Positions 26,748 through 36,474 are shown, numbered from the stretch's first letter. The stretch is 64,000 nucleotides of DNA from CBDCFL01 sp965216135 (GCA_965216135.1 CBDCFL010000020.1:124001-188000); one strand, 5' to 3'. Numbers and translations: made by a program. Notes: generated by a model from the letters alone, not told the origin.

Positions 26748-27309
26748 TAAGTCGGGCCAACTGGAACCGGGTCGCCCGCTGGAAAGAACGCCGGCAGCGC
26801 AAGGCGGGAATAATAGGGGCACGATTGCGATCTGCCTTCATGGGCTGGACGAAGACAAGTTCACGAGCCAACAATTCGGTAAACTCAAGTCTTTAGCGGT
26901 CGAGATTAACAACGCATATTCCGGCGAGGTCACATTTCATGGCCATCGAGAGGTCGCGGCCAAGGCCTGTCCGGTATTTGACTACAAGCAGGTCTTGAAA
27001 CTTGATGTGTTTGGTCGCCTGGGGCTGACTGGTGCCACCGCCAAGCCGCTTGAGACCGAAACCGGCCGCAACCCGGCAACAATGCCGGTCCTACGCCGGG
27101 GCGACCGCGGGCCGTCGGTGGCGTTGGCACAAAAATTGATGATGGTCAAAGATGACGGGATATTCGGGCCGCGAACTGATACCGCCGTTCGCGATTTTCA
27201 GACGTCAAAGGGATTGTCGCGCGACGGCGTGATCGGCGAGGATACCTGGGCTGAATTGCTGGCAAATGACCGCGTAGTTCATTCTGAAGTCAGCTAAAAG
27301 GGTTCGCGG

Positions 27310-28002
27310 TTGCGATATTGGATTGCCTTTTGGATGGTGCTTGCCGGGTCGGCGCATTCAGGCGACGCGTCGCACCCCTATCCAATCGGGTTTTCAGGGA
27401 GTGCAGACACATTTGCGTTCGCGGATTTCGGAATTCAGGATGGATCCGGTTTCGCTTACGCGTCTGTTTATGTGCTGGACATCAGCCGCGACCAATTTGC
27501 TGTCGCACCGATCCATCTGGTTGACAGGGAATACGAAAAGGGCGCGCTGACCGTTCTTGGTGAGGCGCTGGAATCGGCCAGACCCCAGCTTGAGCGACTA
27601 AACATCAACACGCCCGCAAGATTGGTTTACTCAGGTAAATTCGAGCCACCCGCACTTAATAGAACCGATGCTATTGAGATCTCTTGGCGCGACCCTACCG
27701 GCCCCGGCATGCCGCGCTACACCCTGACGTTGACACTCACTCAATATCCATTGGAAACTCAAGGCTGCGATGAGAGTTTTGGCTTTTCGCTCGCATCAGG
27801 TGGACAATTATTGCAGCACGACGAGACGCTGCCGGGCTCGCGTGGATGCCCGCTGGCCTATAGCCTGGCGCGCATTTACATTGCCGAGACATTTCCGCGA
27901 TCCGAATATTCGGTGGCGCTGATCGCCGTGCACGGTCGTGGCTTTGAGGGCAACAACCTGCGCCATATCGCCATTCCGGTCCCGCTTGTGCCGCTGCAAT
28001 AG
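27310..28002 (+). CDS. Predicted secreted protein, DUF2259-like
   Basis: 230 aa with an N-terminal signal segment (WIAFWMVLAGSAHSGDA). The body resembles the DUF2259 predicted secreted proteins: IGFSGSADTFAFADFGIQDGSGFAYASVYVLDI, with paired Cys in TQGCDESFGF and SRGCPLAY. The start is TTG 27310, 12 bases after the endolysin stop, so the two genes were probably one transcript. The function is unknown. Confidence 0.7.
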   Translation: MRYWIAFWMVLAGSAHSGDASHPYPIGFSGSADTFAFADFGIQDGSGFAYASVYVLDISRDQFAVAPIHLVDREYEKGALTVLGEALESARPQLERLNINTPARLVYSGKFEPPALNRTDAIEISWRDPTGPGMPRYTLTLTLTQYPLETQGCDESFGFSLASGGQLLQHDETLPGSRGCPLAYSLARIYIAETFPRSEYSVALIAVHGRGFEGNNLRHIAIPVPLVPLQ

Positions 28003-28029
28003 TGGCGACTTGCCAATATTCCGCGCGGG

Positions 28030-29643
28030 CTAGTCGGACCCGTCGCGCATGGCGCGCATTTTCTCGATCAGGTGCCGGGTCGACCCGTCCAGCAAGGCCC
28101 CGTCATCCCCTTGGCCTGCGACGACGGGCGCGAGCGCCGTGGCCAATTCCTTGCCAAGTTCCACCCCCCATTGATCAAACGAGTTGATCCCCAAAATCAC
28201 ACCTTCGACGAAAACCCGGTGCTCATATAGCGCGATGATGCGCCCGAGCATCCGCGGCGTCAGCCTGGGATAGATCAGCGTCGTTGACGGGCGGTTGCCG
28301 GCAAAGACCCGGTGGCGCGCCTGGCGATCCAGCTCTGCGCCTTGCAGGCCCTTGGCTGCCATCAGGGTGCGCGCCGCGTCCAGGCTGCGGCCCTTCATCA
28401 GCGCCTGAGACTGGGCCAGACAATTGGCGACCAGCAGGTGGTGCTGGTGGGCCAGGTCGGGCTCGTGACCGCGCGCGGCCAACAAAAACTCACATGGCAC
28501 CACCCGCGTGCCCTGATGGATCAGTTGGTAAAACGCGTGCTGCCCATTGGTACCGGGCTCGCCCCAAACGACCGGGCCGGAATGTCTTGGCAGCGCACTG
28601 CCGTCCATCGCCACGCCCTTGCCGTTGGACTCCATCTCCAACTGCTGCAGGTAGGCTGGCAGGCGCGCCAGCCGCTGGTCATAGGGCAGGACCGCGCGCG
28701 TCGCATAGCCGCAGATCTGGTTGTGCCAGATGCCCACCAGCGCCAGCATCAGCGGCATATTGGCGGTGCCCTCAGCGTTCTGAAAATGCCAGTCCATCTC
28801 TGCACCGCCGCTCAAGAATTCGCGGAAATGGGTCGCACCGATGCCCAGCATCAGCGAAATCCCCACCGGCCCCCAGAGCGAATAGCGCCCGCCGACCCAA
28901 TCGGCAAAACCGAAGACATGGGCAGGCGGAATGCCAAAATCCGTGGTTTTTTCCTGCGCGGTCGAAACCGCCGCCATTTGCTCGCCCGCCTGATCCGCGC
29001 CCAGACCTGCACCAAGCCAGTCACGCGCCGCGCCCGCATTGGTCATCGTTTCAATCGTCGTAAATGTCTTGGAGGCGACGATCACCAGCGTTGACGCGGG
29101 ATCAAGGCCGGCAAGCGTGTCGTGGATATGCGCGCCATCGACGTTTGAGACGAAATGCAGCCTTGGACCGTCGCAATAGGGTGCCAGCGCCAGGGCCGCC
29201 ATCGCGGGTCCGAGATCGGAACCGCCGATGCCGATGTTGACCACGTCCTGGATATGCCCGTCGCGTCGCACGCCCGCGGCAAAGTCTTCCATCCTCGCCA
29301 GCACCCGCGCCACGTCCGGTTTAATGTCCGTCCCATCGACAAGCACCGGTGCGCCGTCCGGGTCGCGCAGGGCGGTATGCAGCACTGCGCGACCTTCGGT
29401 TTCATTGATCTGGTCACCGCTGAACATCGCCGCGCGTCGAGCGTTCAGTCCGGCGTCGGCGGCAAGCGCGATCAGCGCCTCGCGGGTTTCGTCGTCAATA
29501 TTGGTCTTGGAATAATCCAGCACCATATCTTCAAAACGCACGGAATAATCATCCGCGCGGTGATCATCGAACAGATCGAGAATTCGCCGGTCTTTGACTT
29601 TGGCGTGGCGGCGCTTGAGTATGTCCCACACCGGGGCGCTCAT
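28030..29643 (-). CDS. pgi: Glucose-6-phosphate isomerase
   Basis: 537-aa phosphoglucose isomerase converting glucose 6-phosphate to fructose 6-phosphate in the cytoplasm. Signatures are VNIGIGGSDLGPAMA, VASKTFTTIETMTNA, GRYSLWGPVGISLMLG, VVWGEPGTNGQHAFYQLIHQG (with the catalytic Glu) and NSFDQWGVELGK. ATG 29643 overlaps the pgl stop as ATGA. The frame is open three codons further upstream. It is the last gene of the zwf-pgl-pgi operon. Confidence 0.96.
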   Translation of the reverse strand: MSAPVWDILKRRHAKVKDRRILDLFDDHRADDYSVRFEDMVLDYSKTNIDDETREALIALAADAGLNARRAAMFSGDQINETEGRAVLHTALRDPDGAPVLVDGTDIKPDVARVLARMEDFAAGVRRDGHIQDVVNIGIGGSDLGPAMAALALAPYCDGPRLHFVSNVDGAHIHDTLAGLDPASTLVIVASKTFTTIETMTNAGAARDWLGAGLGADQAGEQMAAVSTAQEKTTDFGIPPAHVFGFADWVGGRYSLWGPVGISLMLGIGATHFREFLSGGAEMDWHFQNAEGTANMPLMLALVGIWHNQICGYATRAVLPYDQRLARLPAYLQQLEMESNGKGVAMDGSALPRHSGPVVWGEPGTNGQHAFYQLIHQGTRVVPCEFLLAARGHEPDLAHQHHLLVANCLAQSQALMKGRSLDAARTLMAAKGLQGAELDRQARHRVFAGNRPSTTLIYPRLTPRMLGRIIALYEHRVFVEGVILGINSFDQWGVELGKELATALAPVVAGQGDDGALLDGSTRHLIEKMRAMRDGSD

Positions 29644-30317
29644 TCTGCCCAATGCACCGTCGATCCGGCCAGGAATGCCGAAATCGGTGCCGTCAAGGGA
29701 TCGTGGCTGTGACGTGCAACATCAAGCGCGGCGCGCTTGTCCGCGCCAGTGATCACGATGTGGCGCGCCAGTGCGTTTTTCAGCACCGGCGCGGTCAGTG
29801 TCACGCGCGCCTCGGTGCTGCCGGGCGGGCTGATGGACGCAAGTGGTGGCGCATGGGCATCCATCGCCCCGGCCAGGCCCTCGGCACCTGGGAAAAGCGA
29901 GGCGGTGTGCATATCCGACCCCATGCCCAGCACCATCACCGCAACCGGCAGGCAACCGGTGACGGCGGCCTCCAACTCTTTTCGTCTGTCCGGCGAGCCA
30001 TCAGCGCCATCGCATATCGCCACCCACTCAGCGGCCGCCGCGCGTCCGGTCAGCAGGCGCTCTTTGACCATGGCCGCGTTTGAGCGTGGCGATGTTTCGG
30101 GCACGCAACGCTCGTCGCTTAGCATCACCCGCACGCGGGACCAGTCCAGATCAGCCGCGCACAGGCTGTCGTAAATCGGACCCGGTGTCGCGCCGCCGGG
30201 GACCACCAGCGTGGCGCAATCTTCGTGGAAAAGCACGTTTTCCAGCTCGCCGGCCAATTTGTTGGCCAGGTCGATCATCATGATGTCCTGATCGGGATAT
30301 TCAACAAAATCCATCAC
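29640..30317 (-). CDS. pgl: 6-phosphogluconolactonase
   Basis: 225-aa Pgl/DevB-type lactonase that hydrolyses 6-phosphogluconolactone, the product of Zwf. Motifs are VVPGGATPGPIYDSL, VMLSDERCVPETSPRSNAAMVKERLL, VMVLGMGSDMHTASLFPG and the C-terminal VITGADKRAALD. It overlaps zwf by four bases (start 30317) and pgi by four bases, so all three are translationally coupled. Confidence 0.94.
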   Translation of the reverse strand: MMDFVEYPDQDIMMIDLANKLAGELENVLFHEDCATLVVPGGATPGPIYDSLCAADLDWSRVRVMLSDERCVPETSPRSNAAMVKERLLTGRAAAAEWVAICDGADGSPDRRKELEAAVTGCLPVAVMVLGMGSDMHTASLFPGAEGLAGAMDAHAPPLASISPPGSTEARVTLTAPVLKNALARHIVITGADKRAALDVARHSHDPLTAPISAFLAGSTVHWAE

Positions 30318-31765
30318 CTGATCTCCCGCCAGCGCCGCCCGTCGCGGTGCATCATCATCATTACATCCTCGGGCCCCGAACTGCCAACGTCATAGGGTTT
30401 GGGCACGTCGCTGCGCGCCTCCCAGCTGCCGACGATCGGATCGGTCCACGCCCAGGCGGCCTCGACCTCGTCACCGCGCATGAACAACGTCTGATCGCCG
30501 CGGATGACATCCATGATCAGGCGCTCATAGGCGTCTGGCGCATCGCCAACGCCTTCGGCAAAGGCCTCGGCAAAGGTCATATCCAGCGGCACATCAATCA
30601 GCCGCATCCCCCCCGGTCCCGGCTCTTTGATGGTGACCCCCAGCGTCATGCCCTCATCAGGCTGCAGGCGGATTGACAGGATATTGTTATGGGTGCCCGA
30701 AGACTGTCCGAATATCGCGTGCGGCGCGTCCTTGAACACCACCGCAATCTCGCTGACCCGCGCTTTGAGTTTCTTGCCGGTGCGCAAGTAAAACGGTGTG
30801 CCCGCCCAGCGCCAGTTGGAGATTTGGCACCGGAGTGCGATGAAACTTTCGCTATGCGAATTCGCATCGCCGACGTCGTCGCGATACGATGGCGCGCTGC
30901 CTTGGGCATCATATTGCCCGCGCACCAAGTCATAAGCTTCAACCGGTTCCAGTGCGCGAATGACTTTCAGCTTTTCGTCGCGCACTGCATCGGGGTTAAA
31001 CCGGCTGGGCGGCTCCATCGCGATCAGGCACAAAAGCTGCATCATGTGGTTCTGCACCATGTCGCGCATCGCGCCCGATTTATCGTAATAGGCCCCCCTG
31101 CCCTCGACACCCACAGTTTCAGCAACCGTAATCTGGATGTGGTCGACGTATTGGGCGTTCCACAAAGGCTCAAACAGGATATTGGCAAACCGAACGGCCA
31201 TCAAGTTCTGGACGGTTTCCTTGCCCAGATAATGATCGATCCGGTAAATCTGCTGTTCGCCGAAATGTTCGGCAAGGGTCGCGTTGAGCTCGCGCGCCGT
31301 TGCCAGATCGCGGCCGAACGGCTTTTCCACGACGATCCGGCTCTTCTGGTCGGCAATGCCGTGTGTGTGCAAACGCTCAGCCAGCGCGCCAAACAGGCCG
31401 GGTGCGACCGAGAAGTAAAAGGCGCGCACCTTTCCGGGGCGCATCAGCCCGCCTAGTTTGGACCAGCCGGCCGTGCCCATCGCATCCACGGCCACATGTT
31501 TCAGGCACTTGGCAAACCCGGCAAGCGCGGTTTCATCGTCGGATTCCGGCCCGCCGAAGGATTTGACCGAAGCGATGATCATCGCGCGGTAATCCTTGTC
31601 GCTTATCCGCGACCGCGCCGCGCTGATGATCCGGCTGCCGGCTGGTATCTGCCCGGCCAGATAACGGCGAAACAGGCCCGGAAAGATTTTTCGGCGCGCC
31701 AGATCGCCGGTGCCTCCGAAGATCACCAGATCAAAATCTTCCACCGGTATGACGCGCGAAACCAT
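30314..31765 (-). CDS. zwf: Glucose-6-phosphate 1-dehydrogenase
   Basis: 483-aa NADP-type dehydrogenase feeding the Entner-Doudoroff and pentose phosphate routes. The nucleotide site is LVIFGGTGDLARRKIFPGL, the substrate and catalytic site YRIDHYLGKETVQNL, and the C-terminal motifs are HAIFGQSSGTHNN and RLIMDVIRGDQTLFMRGDEVE. The start is ATG 31765 (MVSRVIPVEDFD) after GGAG. An upstream open extension to 31891 is not family-like. It is the first gene of the operon. Confidence 0.95.
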   Translation of the reverse strand: MVSRVIPVEDFDLVIFGGTGDLARRKIFPGLFRRYLAGQIPAGSRIISAARSRISDKDYRAMIIASVKSFGGPESDDETALAGFAKCLKHVAVDAMGTAGWSKLGGLMRPGKVRAFYFSVAPGLFGALAERLHTHGIADQKSRIVVEKPFGRDLATARELNATLAEHFGEQQIYRIDHYLGKETVQNLMAVRFANILFEPLWNAQYVDHIQITVAETVGVEGRGAYYDKSGAMRDMVQNHMMQLLCLIAMEPPSRFNPDAVRDEKLKVIRALEPVEAYDLVRGQYDAQGSAPSYRDDVGDANSHSESFIALRCQISNWRWAGTPFYLRTGKKLKARVSEIAVVFKDAPHAIFGQSSGTHNNILSIRLQPDEGMTLGVTIKEPGPGGMRLIDVPLDMTFAEAFAEGVGDAPDAYERLIMDVIRGDQTLFMRGDEVEAAWAWTDPIVGSWEARSDVPKPYDVGSSGPEDVMMMMHRDGRRWREIR

Positions 31766-31944
31766 TCGGCCGCTCCAGATCACGCTATCGCTGTTAGCGC
31801 TAACGGTTTTGCATAGACCCGCCAGACCAGTATGTCTACCATCCTCTCGCGGCTTCACAACAGCGTCAGTCGCCGGTTGCGGGGTTTTCACTTGTCTGCG
31901 AACTGTTTAGCGAGGCTTGCAGGGCAAGCAAGAGACCGGATCGC

Positions 31945-32898
31945 ATGAAAGATCAGCTGGATCATATCGCAAATGTCGGCAAATTCGCTGATCCCGACCT
32001 GACCGCTGATGGACAGGTGCGCGCGCGGGTTGGCCTGACCAATCCGCGGACCCTCTGGTTCAACACCGGCACGCTGTGCAACATAACTTGCGCCAATTGT
32101 TATATCGAAAGTTCGCCGCAAAACGATGCGCTGGCGTATCTGACCGTTGCCGACGTCCGTGACTATCTTCAGCAACTGATCGCGCGGCGCTGGAATGTCA
32201 GCGAGATCGGCTTTACCGGCGGCGAACCGTTCATGAATCCTGACATGATTGAAATGGCGCGCCTGGCCCTTGTCCAGGGCTATCGCGCCCTGATCCTGAC
32301 CAACGCAATGCGACCGATGACGCGCAAGACCATGCGCGACGGTCTGGCAGCACTTGGTCGCGAGTTTGGCGACAAGCTGGTGCTTCGTGTTTCCCTTGAT
32401 CACTGGTCCGAGCCACTTCACGATACCGAGCGCGGTCGCGGCACTTTCGCCAATACGCTCGCGGGCATGACCTGGCTGCGCGACCAGCGCATCAAAATGG
32501 ATGTCGCAGGACGCACCATGTGGGGCGAACCCGAAGACCGGGTGCGCCAGGGATATGCGGCGCTCTTTGCACAGCACGGCTTTGACATCGACGCATCTGA
32601 TCCCGCCCGGCTGGTGTTGTTTCCCGAAATGGATGAGACTGTCGAAGTGCCGGAGATAACCGAAGACTGCTGGGATATTCTGCACAAATCGCCTGAAGAG
32701 GTCATGTGTTCAAGCTCGCGCATGGTGATCCGGCGCAAGGGTGCTGCGGCCGCCAGCGTGGTTGCCTGCACTCTGTTGCCTTATGACCTGCAGTTTGAAC
32801 TCGGCCACACACTGGCCGAGGCCGAGGGCGAGGTCGCGCTCAACCATCCCCATTGCGCAAAGTTCTGCGTGCTGGGCGGCGCGAGTTGCTCGGCCTGA
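31945..32898 (+). CDS. Radical SAM protein with extra C-terminal cysteines
   Basis: 317 aa. The 4Fe-4S/SAM motif is CNITCANCYIES (CX3CX2C) at about 47-54, followed by the GGEPFMNP SAM-binding motif. C-terminal cysteines in EEVMCSSSRM, VVACTLLPYD and HPHCAKFCVLGGASC could bind an auxiliary cluster, as in SPASM/twitch-type enzymes. The substrate is unknown, and there is no obvious peptide substrate gene nearby. It is divergent from zwf with 179 bp between, and followed by a frameshifted AraC regulator. Confidence 0.85.
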   Translation: MKDQLDHIANVGKFADPDLTADGQVRARVGLTNPRTLWFNTGTLCNITCANCYIESSPQNDALAYLTVADVRDYLQQLIARRWNVSEIGFTGGEPFMNPDMIEMARLALVQGYRALILTNAMRPMTRKTMRDGLAALGREFGDKLVLRVSLDHWSEPLHDTERGRGTFANTLAGMTWLRDQRIKMDVAGRTMWGEPEDRVRQGYAALFAQHGFDIDASDPARLVLFPEMDETVEVPEITEDCWDILHKSPEEVMCSSSRMVIRRKGAAAASVVACTLLPYDLQFELGHTLAEAEGEVALNHPHCAKFCVLGGASCSA

Positions 32899-33136
32899 TC
32901 GCTCCGTCGGGCCGTCCGCGCAAAATAACCCATACTGCCACCGCCAGCGCCCCAGGCAATTAGCGATTCGCCGCGCCATTGTTTCTTAACCCGCCAGGCA
33001 ATCGCATCATCTATTGATCGCGCGGGTGCGCGCTGACTACATCTGCCCCAACACAAGCAATCCAAGAACGGCTTTGAAATGCGGCGCGCCTTTGGCTAGG
33101 CTGATCGGGTCGATCGAATTTGGGGGCGCTCGATAA

Positions 33137-33951
33137 ATGGCTCAGAATAATAGTGCGACGAGCGGTTATGACATCATGCCGATGTCGCGCCTGGCAATGG
33201 GCGGGCGGTGGCGAACCGAGGCCATGCGCAGTTACTCGCGCCCGGTGGTGATGTGGTTCACCAAGGGTCAGGGGCGCATCACCGTTAACGGCGTCAAACG
33301 CGGCTATGGCCCCATAATGCGATTGTGCTGCCTGCAGGCACGATGCACGGGTTCGATATGCTGGGCCAGGTTCTGGGCCATGTGGTGTTTTTTCCCAATT
33401 CGCCCGATCTGGGACTGCCCGACTCACCTGTCCATCTGCGCATCCGCGACGCCCGCCGCCAGGCCGAGCTGAACGGGTTTATCGAGCAGATCGGCGCAGA
33501 ACTGAACAAAGCCGACGAGGCCAGCGTTCACGCGCTGTCGCTCATTTCCGGCCTGCTCGCGGTCTGGCTGGGCCGCCAAACCGCCCTGCGTGACCCCGAT
33601 TTCACCGAGGCCAACGCCAGCAATCGTCTTGCCGCGGCCTATACATCGCTGCTGGAACGCGACTTTCGCGCGCCCAAGGGCGTGTCGGCCTATGCCCGCG
33701 AACTGGGGGTCACGCCCACGCATCTGAGCCAGGTGTGCAATTTTGCGATGGGCAGACCAGCCTCGCAGATGCGCGCTGAGCGTATTCATCTCGAAGCCCG
33801 CCGCATGTTGCGCCACACCGATCTGCAGATCCAAGAAATCGCCACCCGCCTTGGCTTTGCCTCGGCGGCCTATTTTATCCGCGCGTTTCAGCGAAACGTC
33901 GGTCACACGCCGTCGCACTTTCGCAAATCCGGCCATGACATCCCCGCCTGA
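33137..33951 (+). pseudogene. AraC-family transcriptional regulator, frameshifted
   Basis: The N-terminal ligand or cupin-like part (VVMWFTKGQGRITVNGVKRGYGP) breaks at a C4 run at about 33311-33314. One added C would restore GPHNAIVLPAGTMHGFDML in the second frame, which continues to the C-terminal AraC DNA-binding domain (VSAYARELGVTPTHLSQVCNFAMG, IATRLGFASAAYFIRAFQRNVGHTPSHFRK) and stops at 33951. A one-base homopolymer loss is the only lesion, so a sequencing error is possible. The target may be the neighbouring radical SAM gene. Confidence 0.85.
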
Positions 33952-34138
33952 GGCGCACGCCAGCGGGGCCGCATTCTATGTCTGATAGGTCGCGAACGGC
34001 CTCGCCCGCCGAATCTTTTTCGCAAATCCGGTGATTGTGATCTTCGCCTTTTGACATGGCCGCAACAAACGGCAATGCTGGCCCGATAAGTCGCCGAAAC
34101 GAGCGATAGAAAACGATAACCAACAGGGGGTGCGACCC

Positions 34139-35185
34139 ATGCTCAGCTTCATCCTGCGCCGGGTGGGCGTGATGCTGCTTACGGCTTTATGCCTGACCTT
34201 TATCGTCTTCTTTCTGACCAACCTTCAGCCAAATCTGAAAAAGCTGGCCAAGACCGAAGGCAATATGCGGATGAGCGACGAGCAGGTTCAGCGCTGGCTG
34301 GACAAGAATGGCCATACGCAGCCCTTGTTTGTGAAATACGGTCAATGGCTTGGCGTATGGCCCGGTTGGACATTCACCGATGACAAGGGCAAAATCACCG
34401 GCCGGTGCATTGATCGCGGCGTGGACCCGGCTGATGCCTCCAGTTTTTGCGGTGTCATTCAGGGCGATTGGGGATTTTCGACGGTTTTCAAAGAGGACGC
34501 GGGCACAATTGTCGCTCGCCGTCTCGCGCTGACCGGCAAGCTGATGCTCTGGGTGATGATCCTGATGGTGCCCTCGGCGCTGATCCTCGGGATTTTGGCC
34601 GGTATGCGCGAAGGCAGCCGAACTGACCGCACGCTTTCGACCTTCTCGATCGCCTCGACCGCGACGCCCGAATATGTGTCGGGCGTCATCTTCATCGCGG
34701 TCTTTTCCTCGTCGGCCTTTGGCCTGAAATGGTTCATGGGCACCGCGACAAGCGCCATGGAGGACGCCAATTTTGAAAACTTCTTCCTGCCCGTTCTGAC
34801 CATTGCGCTCTACGGCATGGGCTATATCGCCCGGATGACGCGCGCCTCGATGACCGAGGTGATGACGGCCCAATATATCCGTACCGCGCGGCTGAAAGGC
34901 GTGAGTTTTCCCAATATCGTCATAAAACACGCGCTTCGAAACGCGCTGATCGCGCCGTTCACGGTGATCATGCTGCAATTTCCGTGGCTGTTGAACGGCG
35001 TGGTGATCGTCGAAAGTCTTTTCAATTACAAAGGCTTCGGCTGGACGCTGGTGCAGGCCGCCGGCAACAATGACATCGAACTGTTATTGGGCTGCTCGGT
35101 TGTCGCTGTCTTCGTGGTGCTGATCACCCAGCTGATTTCCGACATCGGCTATGTGTTCCTGAACCCGCGCATTCGCATCGCTTGA
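34139..35185 (+). CDS. Peptide-type ABC transporter permease (DppB/OppB family)
   Basis: About 349 aa. The first transmembrane helix at the N-terminus (FILRRVGVMLLTALCLTFIVFF) is followed by a long periplasmic region (about 40-125) and five further helices with the permease EAA-type loop (YIRTARLKGVSFPNIVIKHALRNAL). It forms the channel with the next gene. The start is ATG 34139, eight bases after GGGGG; GTG 34130 is an alternative. It is the first gene of a three-gene importer operon lacking a solute-binding protein. Confidence 0.9.
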   Translation: MLSFILRRVGVMLLTALCLTFIVFFLTNLQPNLKKLAKTEGNMRMSDEQVQRWLDKNGHTQPLFVKYGQWLGVWPGWTFTDDKGKITGRCIDRGVDPADASSFCGVIQGDWGFSTVFKEDAGTIVARRLALTGKLMLWVMILMVPSALILGILAGMREGSRTDRTLSTFSIASTATPEYVSGVIFIAVFSSSAFGLKWFMGTATSAMEDANFENFFLPVLTIALYGMGYIARMTRASMTEVMTAQYIRTARLKGVSFPNIVIKHALRNALIAPFTVIMLQFPWLLNGVVIVESLFNYKGFGWTLVQAAGNNDIELLLGCSVVAVFVVLITQLISDIGYVFLNPRIRIA

Positions 35186-35201
35186 TGGAGGGATAAAGAC
35201 A

Positions 35202-36395
35202 ATGGAACCACTTTCCTGGGGCGAAATTATCATCCGCATATTGTGGCAATTCATGCCGGTCTGGATCGCGCTGTTGGCGGTCTTTGCGCTGTCGATTACC
35301 TACAAGCGCGGGCTGGGGCTCTACGGCAAGCTGTTTGATTCAACCATCGGCATGATCGGCTTTGCCGTGGTGATGTTCTGGGTGTTTACTGGCGTCTTTG
35401 CCGGTATGAACCTGATCGAAACCCATGATCCTCTCAGCCAGATGTCGGGAATGAAAAACAAGGTGCCCGGCACACATGTCGCCTCTGGCGAAGAGGACAT
35501 ATATCAATACTACCTGCTTGGCGGTGACAATCTGGCGCGTGATGTGTTCAGCCGCGTTGTGGCTGGATCGACCGAGGTGCTGAAGATCGCGCCGATGGCC
35601 ACGATTTTCGCGTTCATGGTCGGCATTACACTCGGCCTGCCCGCGGGTTACTTTGGCGGCCGGTTTGACACCATCCTCAGCTTCACCTCGAACCTGGTGC
35701 TGGCCTTCCCGGTGATCCTGCTGTTCTACCTGCTGGTCACGCCGGAAATCGTCAAAACCGGAATCCCCAGTTACATGGCCGCGGTGCTCTTTATATTCCC
35801 GATCGTGTTTGTCACGGTGCTGTTCAATTCGCGCTTTCATACGCAGCGGAAAAAACAAGTGACCTATGTCGGGGCTTCGATATTCATCGGCCTGTTCCTG
35901 TACGCCTGCCTGATCTCAACCCCCGGCACGGTGATCGACTTCATGCCGCGCTCGGTCGACGTGGTGGCGATGGGGCCGAACCTGCTGGTGGTGTTCGTGT
36001 CGGTGGTCTTCGTCAACTCGCCGACGGTTTTCAGGATCGTGCGGTCCCTCGCGCTGGACATCCGCACGCGCGATTACGTGGCCGCCGGTCAGACCCGCGG
36101 CGAAGGCCCGTGGTATATCATGCTCTGGGAAATTCTGCCCAACGCGCGCGGACCGCTGATCGTCGATTTCTGTCTGAGGATCGGCTACACCACCATCCTG
36201 CTCGGCACCCTTGGTTTCTTCGGCCTCGGCGTCAGCCCGGAAAGCCCGGACTGGGGCTCGACCATCAACGAGGGCCGCAAACTGTTGTCGATCTTCCCGC
36301 ATCCGGCCCTGCCGCCAGCCTTCGCGCTGATGAGCCTGGTCCTGGGCCTGAACCTGCTGGCCGACGGCCTGCGTGAAGAAAGCCTGAGGGACTGA
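35202..36395 (+). CDS. Peptide-type ABC transporter permease (DppC/OppC family)
   Basis: 397 aa, longer than most DppC proteins because of extra helices before and within the core. The conserved core is LLGGDNLARDVFSRVVAGSTEVLKIA, and the ATPase-contacting loop is IRTRDYVAAGQTRGEGPWYIMLWEILPNA. ATG 35202 lies 17 bases after the previous stop with a GGAGGGA site. It pairs with the upstream permease. Confidence 0.9.
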   Translation: MEPLSWGEIIIRILWQFMPVWIALLAVFALSITYKRGLGLYGKLFDSTIGMIGFAVVMFWVFTGVFAGMNLIETHDPLSQMSGMKNKVPGTHVASGEEDIYQYYLLGGDNLARDVFSRVVAGSTEVLKIAPMATIFAFMVGITLGLPAGYFGGRFDTILSFTSNLVLAFPVILLFYLLVTPEIVKTGIPSYMAAVLFIFPIVFVTVLFNSRFHTQRKKQVTYVGASIFIGLFLYACLISTPGTVIDFMPRSVDVVAMGPNLLVVFVSVVFVNSPTVFRIVRSLALDIRTRDYVAAGQTRGEGPWYIMLWEILPNARGPLIVDFCLRIGYTTILLGTLGFFGLGVSPESPDWGSTINEGRKLLSIFPHPALPPAFALMSLVLGLNLLADGLREESLRD

Positions 36396-36433
36396 GCGCA
36401 TGAAAATCGTTAATATTCATTATCTCGCGACAG

Positions 36434-36474
36434 AGTCCGATGAAAATCCGACCAAAGTCCGATGGAATTCCGAC
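36434..36474. repeat. Two-copy 19-bp direct repeat, 22-bp period
   Basis: AGTCCGATGAAAATCCGAC (36434-36452) and AGTCCGATGGAATTCCGAC (36456-36474) match at 17 of 19 positions. They lie in the gap between the permease and ATPase genes, just before the ribosome site of the latter. They may be a regulator site or simply a small tandem duplication. Confidence 0.5.

Larger units (their letters stand above)
24590..27297 (+). pseudogene. Endolysin-type N-acetylmuramoyl-L-alanine amidase, interrupted by IS5 and IS630
   Basis: A start with a strong GGAGG site (ATG 24590, MFANPNRL) is cut at CTAG by an IS5. The gene resumes as VDRIFVHCSASDNP... to GYHFFIR (25456-25580), is cut again at TAA by IS630 copy 3, and resumes KSGQLEPGRPLERTPAAQGG to the stop at 27297. 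Removing both elements with one copy of each duplication gives one unbroken frame of about 230 aa. It has an amidase domain (FVHCSASD, FHGHREV) and a C-terminal peptidoglycan-binding domain (RRGDRGPSVALAQKLM...). It would cleave the peptide from muramic acid. No other phage genes are nearby. Confidence 0.92.

Noticed and set aside
24590..27297. Prophage or gene-transfer-agent region
   Set aside because: Only the endolysin is phage-like. No capsid, portal, tail, holin or integrase genes are seen on either side.
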